Below, in pieces: positions 1 through 5,154 of a stretch of 6,374 bases of DNA. The notes beneath the pieces were generated by a model, which saw nothing but the letters and a program-made list of their open reading frames with translations, was not told the DNA's origin and ran no database searches. Positions within the stretch are counted from its first letter, which is position 1. Every line of letters starts with the position of its first letter. This DNA comes from Sphingopyxis sp. GTDB lineage: Bacteria > Pseudomonadota > Alphaproteobacteria > Sphingomonadales > Sphingomonadaceae. The translations under genes and the position numbers were made by a program. The DNA is taken from NCBI GenBank assembly GCA_026125835.1, contig JAHCKJ010000128.1:1-6374 (forward strand), in the 5' to 3' direction.

Positions 1-17
1 TCGCTCGACACGAACGG
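1..17 (-). repeat. Partial copy of a dispersed sphingomonad intergenic repeat (tentative)
   Basis: Read on the minus strand this edge is CCGTTCGTGTCGAGCGA. It shares the 9-mer GTGTCGAGC with the hairpin in the rpsD leader (5094-5102). From memory it resembles the start of a repeat common between genes in sphingomonad genomes, with a GTGTCGAGC...GTCGAGACACCC core. Only the first arm is in the window, so the hairpin cannot be tested here. A short minus-strand reading frame starting at 32 runs through it and is probably not a gene. Confidence 0.35.
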
Positions 18-65
18 AAGAAAGGCGGTCATTTGAACGCACCGTATTGCGAGCGATTCGCAAAA

Positions 66-80
66 GTTGCAACTTGCAAC
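66..80. promoter_or_regulatory. Perfect 15-bp palindrome, candidate operator
   Basis: The sequence is GTTGCAA-C-TTGCAAC, two perfect 7-bp inverted arms around a single central base. It can also be read as a tandem TTGCAAC repeat. The left arm covers the proposed -35 hexamer (67-72) of the hydrolase promoter, a position where a bound dimeric regulator would block RNA polymerase. No regulator gene is visible in the window, so the binding protein is unknown. Because the arms contain TTGCAA on both strands, the site could also serve a leftward promoter. Confidence 0.4.
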
Positions 81-94
81 GCTGTTTCTATATA
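67..94 (+). promoter_or_regulatory. Sigma70-like promoter of the alpha/beta hydrolase gene
   Basis: The -35 hexamer TTGCAA (67-72) is separated by 16 bp from the -10 hexamer TATATA (89-94). Transcription would start near 101, giving a leader of roughly 68 nt before the ATG at 169. The AT-rich -10 stands out in this GC-rich sequence. The call rests on motif and position only. Confidence 0.5.
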
Positions 95-132
95 GGCGCC
101 GTCTTCGCTCCGCCACTCAGCCACTCCGGCGA

Positions 133-149
133 TTCGGCGATCAGCCGAA
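133..149 (+). other. Leader hairpin just upstream of the hydrolase RBS
   Basis: TTCGGC (133-138) and GCCGAA (144-149) form a perfect 6-bp stem with the 5-nt loop GATCA. It ends 7 nt before the RBS AAGAGG (156-161). There is no T tract, so it is not a terminator. It could influence translation or mRNA stability. It may also be chance pairing in GC-rich DNA. Confidence 0.35.
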
Positions 150-168
150 AAAGACAAGAGGTGCTCCC

Positions 169-825
169 ATGCCCGACGTGATTTTCCCCGGCCCCGAGGG
201 CCGTATCGAAGGCCGTTTCTCGCCGCCGCCGCGCCCCCGCGCACCCGTTGCGATGATCCTGCACCCGCACCCGCAGGGCGGCGGCACGATGAACGACCGC
301 ATCACGCAGGCGATGTACAAAAGCTTCGTCGCGCGCGGCTTTGCCGTGCTGCGCTTCAACTTTCGCGGCGTCGGCCGCAGCCAGGGCACGTTCGACAACG
401 GTATTGGCGAACTCAGCGATGCCGCCTCGGCGCTCGACTGGGTCCAGTCGATCCATCCCGAAGCGCAGACGACGTGGATCGCAGGCTTCAGCTTCGGCGC
501 GTGGATCGGCATGCAGCTTTTGATGCGCCGCCCCGAAATCCGCGGCTTCCTGTCGGTCGCGCCGCCGGCGAACATGTACGACTTCAGCTTCCTCGCCCCC
601 TGCCCCTCGTCCGGCATCATCGTCGCGGGCGGGCAGGACGAGATCGTGCCGCCGTCTGCGGTGCAGAAGCTGGTCGACAAGCTGCGCACGCAGAAGGGCA
701 TCACGATCCATCACGACGAGATCCCGCGCGCCAACCATTTTTTCGAGCATGAACTCGACCAGCTGATGAAGTCGCTCGATAATTATCTGGATATGCGGCT
801 CGCGCCCGATTCACCGATCCGCTGA
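169..825 (+). CDS. Alpha/beta-fold hydrolase (COG2945-like)
   Basis: This 218-residue protein is a predicted cytosolic serine hydrolase of the alpha/beta superfamily. The HPHPQGGG segment (32-39) probably contributes to the oxyanion hole, and RFNFRGVGRSQG (62-73) is the family's signature strand-loop. The nucleophile elbow GFSFG puts the catalytic serine at Ser108. GGQDEIVPP supplies the acid at Asp157, and RANHFF supplies His190. The triad is therefore complete and correctly ordered. The short length means little or no lid domain, consistent with a small esterase or acyl hydrolase, but the substrate cannot be read from sequence. No signal peptide or membrane segment is seen. The ATG at 169 is chosen because AAGAGG lies 7 nt upstream; a longer reading frame from a TTG at 67 would start inside the promoter. 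The gene ends with tandem stops, TGA then TAA. Confidence 0.9.
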   Translation: MPDVIFPGPEGRIEGRFSPPPRPRAPVAMILHPHPQGGGTMNDRITQAMYKSFVARGFAVLRFNFRGVGRSQGTFDNGIGELSDAASALDWVQSIHPEAQTTWIAGFSFGAWIGMQLLMRRPEIRGFLSVAPPANMYDFSFLAPCPSSGIIVAGGQDEIVPPSAVQKLVDKLRTQKGITIHHDEIPRANHFFEHELDQLMKSLDNYLDMRLAPDSPIR

Positions 826-833
826 TAATGGCC

Positions 834-910
834 GTCGCCCCCGCGCAGGCGGGGGCCGCGATCTGCGTTTCGCTACCTTTCCAGCCGCTCCCGCCTTCGC
901 CGAGGCGACG
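834..910. repeat. REP-like two-hairpin intergenic element
   Basis: GCCCCCGC (837-844) and GCGGGGGC (849-856) form a perfect 8-bp stem with a 4-nt loop. About 35 nt later CGCCTT (892-897) and GAGGCG (902-907) form a second stem of 6 bp with one G-U pair. Translated, the first part gives the APAQAGA string, which I recognise as a frequent false-ORF signature of repetitive intergenic hairpins in sphingomonads. It lies between the convergent hydrolase (ends 825) and the small membrane gene (ends 915). It could act as a bidirectional transcription barrier or mRNA stabiliser, although neither hairpin has a T tract. Copy number in the genome cannot be judged from one window. Confidence 0.6.
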
Positions 911-914
911 AACG

Positions 915-1079
915 CTATTTCACCGGCACCAGCCACACCGCCACATTGGCGAACATCACCAGCGCCGCGACCAGCATCAGCAGCGCGCGGCGGCGGTCGC
1001 CCGTGCGAAAGACATAGGCCGCACCGCCGGTCAGCACGACACCGGTCAGCATCAGGATCGATATGATCGTATCGGACAT
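915..1079 (-). CDS. Small two-helix membrane protein (hypothetical, 54 aa)
   Basis: On the minus strand an ATG at 1079 opens a 54-codon frame ending in TAG at 915-917. The product starts MSDTIISILMLTGVVL. It has a hydrophobic helix at about residues 4-24, a basic loop RTGDRRR (25-31), and a second helix at about 32-52 ending VWLVPVK. By the positive-inside rule the loop should be cytoplasmic, with both ends outside. The clean helix-loop-helix layout, and stop codons placed just after the second helix, argue for a real gene. The RBS is weak: only a GGGG run sits almost next to the ATG. The gene is divergent from rpiB across 112 bp and convergent with the hydrolase. I do not recognise a named family; a DUF-type conserved membrane protein is likely. 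Confidence 0.65.
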   Translation of the reverse strand: MSDTIISILMLTGVVLTGGAAYVFRTGDRRRALLMLVAALVMFANVAVWLVPVK

Positions 1080-1191
1080 ACCCCAGCTTTATCGGCGTCG
1101 TCACAAATTTGCCACCTCGCTTATGGCCAATCCCTGTCGCTTCGCCTAAAGGCCGCTCATCGATTCCCTTGAGCCTGCGGGAGCCGCACCG

Positions 1192-1644
1192 ATGCGCATC
1201 GCCATTGCCTCTGACCATGCCGCTTACGAATTGAAGGCGCTGCTCGCGGATTGGCTCCGCGGCGAAGGCCATACGGTCGAGGATTTGGGGACCAACGGCC
1301 CCGACAGCGTCGATTACCCCGATTTCGGCTATGCGCTGGGCCAGGCGATCGCCGAGGGCCGCGCCGAACGCGGCGTGGCGCTGTGCGGATCGGGGATCGG
1401 CATCTCGATTTCGGTCAACCGCAACCCGGCTACGCGCTGCGCTTTGGTGTCCGAACCGCTTTCGGCGAAGCTCGCGCGCGAACATAATGACGCCAACGTC
1501 ATCGCGATGGGCGCGCGCTTGACCGGCGTCGATATGGCCAAGGCGTGTCTAACCGCATTCCTGACCACCGATTTCGCCGGCGACCGCCACGCGCGCCGTG
1601 TCGACAAACTGTCCAATCCGCCCCAACTGGAGACCAGCCGATGA
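1192..1644 (+). CDS. rpiB: Ribose-5-phosphate isomerase B
   Basis: RpiB interconverts ribose 5-phosphate and ribulose 5-phosphate in the non-oxidative pentose phosphate pathway, in the cytosol. The 150-residue protein has the usual RpiB/LacAB length. The N-terminal strand ends in SDHAAYELK with Asp8 and His9. The GVALCGSGIG loop carries the catalytic Cys65 and the phosphate/anion-hole glycines. NRNPATRCA (76-84) follows, then REHNDANVIAMG with His98-Asn99, and finally the basic GDRHARRVDKL segment (130-140). The order of these elements matches family members, and Cys65 and His98 correspond to E. coli RpiB Cys66 and His99. The ATG at 1192 has GGGAG (1179-1183) 8 nt upstream. The stop overlaps the glyA start as ATGA, so the two are probably translationally coupled. 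No convincing promoter was found in the 112 bp upstream. Confidence 0.95.
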   Translation: MRIAIASDHAAYELKALLADWLRGEGHTVEDLGTNGPDSVDYPDFGYALGQAIAEGRAERGVALCGSGIGISISVNRNPATRCALVSEPLSAKLAREHNDANVIAMGARLTGVDMAKACLTAFLTTDFAGDRHARRVDKLSNPPQLETSR

Positions 1645-2948
1645 CCACAGACACGCTCGACAAACCCATCAAATCGGCTGGTTATTTCGCTGACGGGGTT
1701 GCCACCGTCGACCCGGCGGTTGCAGCCGCAATGAAGCATGAACTGGAACGCGAACAATATCAGATCGAGCTGATCGCCTCGGAGAATATCGTCAGCAAGG
1801 CGGTGCTCGAGGCGCAGGGCAGCGTCTTTACGAACAAATATGCCGAAGGCTATCCCGGCCGCCGCTATTATCAGGGTTGCGCCCCGTCGGACGAGGTCGA
1901 AACGCTCGCGATCGACCGCGCCAAGCAGCTGTTTGATTGCGGCTACGTCAACGTCCAGCCGCACTCGGGCGCGCAGGCCAATGGTGCGGTGATGCTGGCG
2001 CTGACCAAGCCCGGCGCGACGATCCTCGGCATGAGCCTCGACGCCGGTGGCCACCTGACCCACGGCGCCCCGCCCGCAATGTCGGGCAAATGGTTCAACG
2101 CCGTGCAATATGGCGTGCGCGCCGACGATCATCTGGTCGATTTCGACCAGGTCGAGGCGCTGGCGAAGGAACATCGACCTGCCCTCATCATCGCGGGCGG
2201 CTCGGCCTATCCGCGCACGCTCGATTTCGCCCGCTTCCGCGCGATTGCCGACGACGTCGGCGCGCTGTTGATGGTCGACATGGCGCATTTCGCCGGTCTC
2301 GTCGCGGGCGGTGTCCATCCCTCGCCGATGGAGCATGCGCATGTCGTCACCACGACGACGCACAAGACGCTGCGCGGTCCGCGCGGCGGCATGATCCTGA
2401 CCAATGACGAGGCGATCGCCAAGCGGATCAATTCGGCGGTGTTCCCCGGCCTGCAGGGCGGCCCGTTGATGCACGTCATCGCGGCCAAAGCGGTGGCATT
2501 CGGCGAAGCGCTGCGACCCGATTTCAAGGATTATGCAAAGGCGACCGTCGCCAATGCGCAGGCGCTGGCCGGTCGGCTCAAGGCCCGCGGCGCCGATGTC
2601 GTGGCGGGCGGCACCGACACCCACTTGGCGCTGATCGACCTGCGTCCTCTCGGGGTGACCGGACGCGACGCCGACGAAGCTCTCGAACGCAGCGCAATCA
2701 CCTGCAACAAGAATGGCATCCCGTTCGATCCGCTGCCGCCGGTCAAGACCAGCGGCATCCGCGTCGGCTCGCCCGCAGGCACCACGCGCGGCTTCGGCAT
2801 CGCCGAGTTCGAGGAAATCGGCGACATGGTCGCCGATGTGCTCGAGGCGCTGCGCGACAAGGGCGAACATGGCGACGCCGACGTCGAAGCCGATGTCCGC
2901 CGCCGCGTGCGCGCGCTGTGCGAACGCTTCCCGATCTATCAGGGCTAA
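1641..2948 (+). CDS. glyA: Serine hydroxymethyltransferase
   Basis: GlyA is the cytosolic PLP enzyme that converts serine and tetrahydrofolate to glycine and 5,10-methylene-tetrahydrofolate. This is the main source of one-carbon units for purines, thymidylate and methionine. The 435-residue protein carries the family markers in order: ELIASENIVS (43-52), TNKYAEGYPGRRYYQGC (64-80), the GGHLTHG loop with His138, VDMAHFAGL with Asp213 and His216, the PLP-lysine motif TTTTHKTLRG with Lys242, and GIRVGSPAGTTRG with Arg374, which should bind the substrate carboxylate. It is about 13 residues longer at the N terminus than E. coli GlyA, as in other alphaproteobacterial forms as I recall them. The ATG at 1641 is supported by GGAG (1629-1632) 8 nt upstream and by the 4-nt overlap with rpiB. 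Translation could be extended upstream in this frame only by running through rpiB. Confidence 0.97.
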   Translation: MTTDTLDKPIKSAGYFADGVATVDPAVAAAMKHELEREQYQIELIASENIVSKAVLEAQGSVFTNKYAEGYPGRRYYQGCAPSDEVETLAIDRAKQLFDCGYVNVQPHSGAQANGAVMLALTKPGATILGMSLDAGGHLTHGAPPAMSGKWFNAVQYGVRADDHLVDFDQVEALAKEHRPALIIAGGSAYPRTLDFARFRAIADDVGALLMVDMAHFAGLVAGGVHPSPMEHAHVVTTTTHKTLRGPRGGMILTNDEAIAKRINSAVFPGLQGGPLMHVIAAKAVAFGEALRPDFKDYAKATVANAQALAGRLKARGADVVAGGTDTHLALIDLRPLGVTGRDADEALERSAITCNKNGIPFDPLPPVKTSGIRVGSPAGTTRGFGIAEFEEIGDMVADVLEALRDKGEHGDADVEADVRRRVRALCERFPIYQG

Positions 2949-2953
2949 GGGCG

Positions 2954-3172
2954 ATGGCGCGGCAGCATCCCGAGGAGTCGACGCTGGTCGAATTGACGAT
3001 CGAAGAGGTCAAAGCGATGGGCAGGCAGGGGATGAAGCATCCCTCGACACCGACCGTGCTCACCGGCGGGGTCATCGGCGCGGTTGCCGGCGCGGTGCTG
3101 CCGGTAGTCAGTTGGCCGGTCGGACTATTCGCAGGCGCCGCAATCGCGCTTTACTCGCGGGTGAAACGCTGA
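2954..3172 (+). CDS. Small membrane protein between glyA and nrdR (hypothetical, 72 aa)
   Basis: This 72-residue product has a charged N-terminal third (MARQHPEESTLVELTIEEVK, 1-20) and a linker GRQGMKHPSTP (23-33). A glycine/alanine-rich hydrophobic region follows, made of a helix at about 34-52 (TVLTGGVIGAVAGAVLPVV) and a second at about 54-67, closing with the basic tail SRVKR. It looks like a membrane hairpin with GxxxG-like packing. The ATG at 2954 lies 5 nt after the glyA stop, and nrdR starts 3 nt after its own stop, so it is embedded in the operon and probably co-translated. A CAGGG (2940-2944) serves as a modest RBS. I do not recognise the family. The in-operon position and membrane-like composition support a real gene; the function is unknown. 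Confidence 0.8.
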   Translation: MARQHPEESTLVELTIEEVKAMGRQGMKHPSTPTVLTGGVIGAVAGAVLPVVSWPVGLFAGAAIALYSRVKR

Positions 3173-3175
3173 CCG

Positions 3176-3643
3176 ATGCGTTGCCCCTATTGCGGCCATG
3201 AAGACAGCCAGGTGAAGGACAGCCGTCCGACCGAGGACGGCGCCGCGATCCGCCGCCGTCGCCAGTGCGAGGATTGTGGTGCGCGATTCACCACCTTCGA
3301 ACGGATCCAGCTGCGCGAAGTCGCGGTTCTGAAGGCGGGCGGCGGTCGTGAACCGTTCGACCGCGAAAAACTGATGCGCAGCGTCCAGATCGCGTGCCGC
3401 AAACGCCCGATCGACGGCGCGCGGATCGAACGGCTGGTGTCGGGTATCCAGCGCCAGCTCGAAACCTCGGGCGAGAATGAAGTGCAGGCCGCGCAAATCG
3501 GCGCCATGGTGATGGAAGCGCTCAAGGGCTTCGACAATGTCGCCTATATCCGTTTCGCCAGCGTCTATCGCGACTTCACCGAAGCCAGGGATTTCGAGGA
3601 GTTCGCATCGTCGATCACCGAGGCTGCGCGGCCCGGAAAATGA
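3176..3643 (+). CDS. nrdR: Transcriptional repressor NrdR
   Basis: NrdR is a nucleotide-sensing repressor of ribonucleotide reductase genes. It binds paired NrdR boxes when its ATP-cone is loaded with dATP/ATP. The 155-residue protein opens with MRCPYCGHEDSQVKDSRP and has a four-cysteine zinc ribbon (Cys3, Cys6, Cys31, Cys34). The basic stretch IRRRRQC (25-31) provides DNA contacts. The ATP-cone follows from about residue 49 (VAVLKAGGGREPFDREKL) to about 139, ending in the conserved VAYIRFASVYRDF segment. Length and motif order match the family closely. The start is 3 nt after the preceding stop, with a distant GGGTG as possible SD, so coupling is likely. The stop overlaps trmJ as ATGA. No NrdR box is visible in this window, so its targets lie elsewhere. 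Confidence 0.97.
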   Translation: MRCPYCGHEDSQVKDSRPTEDGAAIRRRRQCEDCGARFTTFERIQLREVAVLKAGGGREPFDREKLMRSVQIACRKRPIDGARIERLVSGIQRQLETSGENEVQAAQIGAMVMEALKGFDNVAYIRFASVYRDFTEARDFEEFASSITEAARPGK

Positions 3644-4368
3644 GCGTGGCCGCCCCGCCCCCGGTCATTGTCCTCGTCCGTCCGCAGCTTGGCGAAAATA
3701 TCGGCAAGGCGGCGCGGGCGATGCTCAATTTCGGGCTGACTGAGTTGCGCCTCGTGGCGCCGCGCGATGGCTGGCCAAATCCCGATGCCGGTCCCGCCGC
3801 GGCGGGCGCCGACATCGTGCTGGCGAACGCGAAGGTTTTCGACACTTTGGCCGAAGCAGTTGCGGACTGTGCGACCATTTACGCGACCACGGTACGCAAG
3901 CGCGGCGTCTCCAAACCCGTACTGACCCCCGAGGCCGCGGCACGGGAGGCCCACGCCAGCGCCATGCGTTCGGCATATGTTTTCGGCGCCGAGCGTTCGG
4001 GGCTGGAGACCGACGATGTGGCGCTGGCGCACGCGATCGTGACCGTGCCGATCAACCCCGAATTCGGATCGCTCAACCTCGCGCAAGCGGTGATTCTGCT
4101 CGCATATGAATGGTCGAAGGGACAAGCGCTGGCACAGCCGCCAGAGGTGCCACTCGACCCACCGGCGCCGCATGGCGAACTCGAAGGGTTGATCGATCAT
4201 CTGACCCGCGATCTCGACGCTGCGGGCTATTTCTTTCCGCCCGACCGCCGGACCATGACGCTCCGGACGCTACGCACGACGCTGACCAAAACCGGCTGGT
4301 CGCATAATGATATCAGAATGATGCGGGGTGTGATTACTGCTCTTGGCAGAAAGCTTCGGACGCGGTAG
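3640..4368 (+). CDS. trmJ: tRNA (cytidine/uridine-2'-O-)-methyltransferase, TrmJ type
   Basis: TrmJ uses S-adenosylmethionine to 2'-O-methylate the nucleotide at position 32 of the tRNA anticodon loop. The 242-residue protein shows the three SPOUT (TrmH/SpoU) motifs. Motif 1 is GENIGKAARAMLNFG (18-32), with Asn20 and Arg26. Motif 2 is FGAERSGL (115-122). Motif 3 is VPINPEFGSLNLAQAV (136-151), part of the knotted cofactor site. A C-terminal helical extension with RTMTLRTLRTTL and MMRGVITAL (204-236) resembles that of E. coli TrmJ (246 aa), which favours TrmJ over the shorter TrmL. It starts inside the nrdR stop (ATGA overlap) and is the last clear operon gene. The exact target position is inferred from family resemblance. 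A general SpoU-family methylase is the fallback name. Confidence 0.88.
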   Translation: MSVAAPPPVIVLVRPQLGENIGKAARAMLNFGLTELRLVAPRDGWPNPDAGPAAAGADIVLANAKVFDTLAEAVADCATIYATTVRKRGVSKPVLTPEAAAREAHASAMRSAYVFGAERSGLETDDVALAHAIVTVPINPEFGSLNLAQAVILLAYEWSKGQALAQPPEVPLDPPAPHGELEGLIDHLTRDLDAAGYFFPPDRRTMTLRTLRTTLTKTGWSHNDIRMMRGVITALGRKLRTR

Positions 4369-4397
4369 TCGAGCCGTTCCTGCGCGGAGAACATACA

Positions 4398-4628
4398 GTG
4401 CTGACCCTTTTTCTTTCACTCGCCCTTGCCACCTCGACAGCCGAACCGGCGGCCGATACCAAGCCGGCAGCCTCCAAGCCCGCAAAGCCGAAGCTAGTCT
4501 GCCGGTCGGAAGAGAACGCGCGTGGCCGTATCCCGAAGCGTGTCTGCAAGGCGCAGGAAGACTGGAATGCCCAGCCAGGCAATGTGACGGACGATCTCCA
4601 GACGAAAAGTGGTAGCGTCGGCGGCTGA
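4398..4628 (+). CDS. Small secreted protein with a conserved-looking Cys pair (hypothetical, 76 aa)
   Basis: A GTG start at 4398 is preceded by GGAGA (4386-4390) with 7-nt spacing, a good RBS. The product begins with a short hydrophobic stretch MLTLFLSLALATSTA, probably a signal peptide with cleavage around residues 12-18. An Ala/Pro/Lys linker follows (16-33). The core is CRSEENARGRIPKRVCKAQEDW (35-56), with Cys35 and Cys50. Two cysteines in a predicted periplasmic segment suggest an intramolecular disulfide. I recall similar C-R-x(n)-G-S/R-R-x-P-x-x-V-C-K/H motifs in small exported proteins of sphingomonads and other proteobacteria, all without known function. It lies 29 nt after trmJ and may be read through from that operon. 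The signal peptide lacks an obvious basic n-region, which lowers confidence in export. Confidence 0.7.
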   Translation: MLTLFLSLALATSTAEPAADTKPAASKPAKPKLVCRSEENARGRIPKRVCKAQEDWNAQPGNVTDDLQTKSGSVGG

Positions 4629-4637
4629 TCGAGCCGG

Positions 4638-4949
4638 TCACACCGGACGGCCGCGATCCCATTCGGCAGCTTCATAAGCGATCGACTGTTCGACCAGTTC
4701 GTTCCAAACCGCGCGTATGCGCGCCGACGGCAATCCGGCCGCCTCCGCCTCGCGCGCGACATTGTCGAGCACCTGCGCTTTGCGCGCCTCGTTGCGTACT
4801 GCACCCTTGTCGGTTTTGATCCGCGCAGCGGCATCCATATAGGCGAAGCGGCGCGCAAGCAGCGCGACCAGTTCGCGGTCGATGTGATCGACACCGGCGC
4901 GCACGTCGACCATCGTTTCGCACTGTTCGGGAAGTTTGATGTCAGTCAT
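4638..4949 (-). CDS. Chorismate mutase, AroQ class, PchB-like
   Basis: This is a 103-residue all-helical AroQ-type enzyme, predicted to convert chorismate to prephenate for Phe/Tyr synthesis. Aligned by eye with E. coli chorismate mutase, Arg17 matches Arg11, Arg34 matches Arg28, Lys45 matches Lys39 and Arg56 matches Arg51, so the substrate-carboxylate and ether-oxygen contacts are kept. Differences are Asn53 for Asp48, Lys57 for Glu52 and Glu93 for Gln88. A glutamate at that last site also occurs in yeast chorismate mutase. The N-terminal LPEQCETMVDVR resembles the PEDC...DIR start of PchB (isochorismate pyruvate lyase), a relative with weak mutase activity. No siderophore or salicylate genes adjoin it, so a mutase role is preferred. 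The start is the ATG at 4949; a longer frame would need a TTG at 5000. No good SD or promoter is visible. It is convergent with the small secreted gene, 9 bp apart. Confidence 0.85.
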   Translation of the reverse strand: MTDIKLPEQCETMVDVRAGVDHIDRELVALLARRFAYMDAAARIKTDKGAVRNEARKAQVLDNVAREAEAAGLPSARIRAVWNELVEQSIAYEAAEWDRGRPV

Positions 4950-5014
4950 GGGCGGAGCGTTTAGCGGAATTTCATGGGCTGTCGAGGCACCAGTGCACAA
5001 GCGGCGCGGCGCAC

Positions 5015-5043
5015 TTGACTTTGCCCAGCCCCCCCGCTAACCG
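5015..5043 (+). promoter_or_regulatory. Sigma70-like promoter of rpsD
   Basis: TTGACT (5015-5020) is a near-consensus -35. A -10-like CTAACC/TAACCG lies 16-17 bp downstream (5037-5043). The TTGAC -35 with a GC-rich spacer and a CTA-type -10 suits promoters of highly expressed ribosomal genes in alphaproteobacteria. Transcription would start near 5050, making a leader of about 125-130 nt before rpsD. The -10 is weaker than the -35. Confidence 0.55.
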
Positions 5044-5082
5044 CGCGCCTTCGCAATGGACCCCGCACCCCGGTGAAGCGGC

Positions 5083-5129
5083 GGTCGCATATGGTGTCGA
5101 GCCTGTCGAGATGCCCATATGGTGCGACC
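5083..5129 (+). repeat. Long imperfect hairpin in the rpsD leader, repeat-like
   Basis: GGTCG (5083-5087) pairs with CGACC (5125-5129). After a 3-nt bulge on the 3' side, CATATGG (5088-5094) pairs perfectly with CCATATG (5115-5121). The apical 20 nt contain two TGTCGAG direct repeats (5095-5101 and 5104-5110), whose TCGA cores can also pair. The apical part resembles the GTGTCGAGC...GTCGAGA..CCCAT repeat suspected at 1-17. It may be a repeat copy that now forms part of the S4 mRNA leader, or a transcript structure with a regulatory role. Confidence 0.5.
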
Positions 5130-5138
5130 CGGGAAACC

Positions 5139-5154
5139 GCCGAAATCCTTCGGC
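5139..5154 (+). other. Second rpsD leader hairpin near the RBS
   Basis: GCCGAA (5139-5144) and TTCGGC (5149-5154) form a perfect 6-bp stem with loop ATCC. The stem ends 13 nt before the rpsD RBS GGAG (5168-5171). It has no T tract. Its arms are those of the hydrolase leader hairpin (133-149) in swapped order. It could form a translational control element together with the larger upstream hairpin. Function is not shown. Confidence 0.4.

Noticed and set aside
1..32. Minus-strand frame from an ATG at 32 (MTAFLPFVSS...) as the start of a divergent gene
   Set aside because: It lacks an SD, is only 10 codons in the window, and its FVSS part matches translation of the suspected dispersed repeat. 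Upstream sequence would be needed.
67..168. N-terminal extension of the hydrolase from the TTG at 67
   Set aside because: It would start inside the -35 element and has no homology-like features. The ATG at 169 has a well-placed AAGAGG.
828..1172. Plus-strand 114-codon frame beginning MAVAPAQAGA
   Set aside because: It begins in the REP-like hairpin, has low-complexity His/Arg-rich translation and runs antisense to the better-supported small membrane gene.
1329..2870. 513-codon minus-strand frame opposite rpiB and glyA
   Set aside because: It is an antisense shadow of two firmly identified genes, with Arg/Ala/Asp-rich translation typical of the opposite strand of high-GC codons.
4634..4646. 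CCGGT-CAC-ACCGG hairpin at the convergent ends of the secreted protein and chorismate mutase genes
   Set aside because: The stem is only 5 bp with a 3-nt loop and no T tract on either strand. It overlaps the chorismate mutase stop and is too weak to call a terminator.
4950..5000. N-terminal extension of chorismate mutase from TTG at 5000
   Set aside because: The extra 17 residues do not resemble the family. The ATG at 4949 gives the normal length and the PEQC start.
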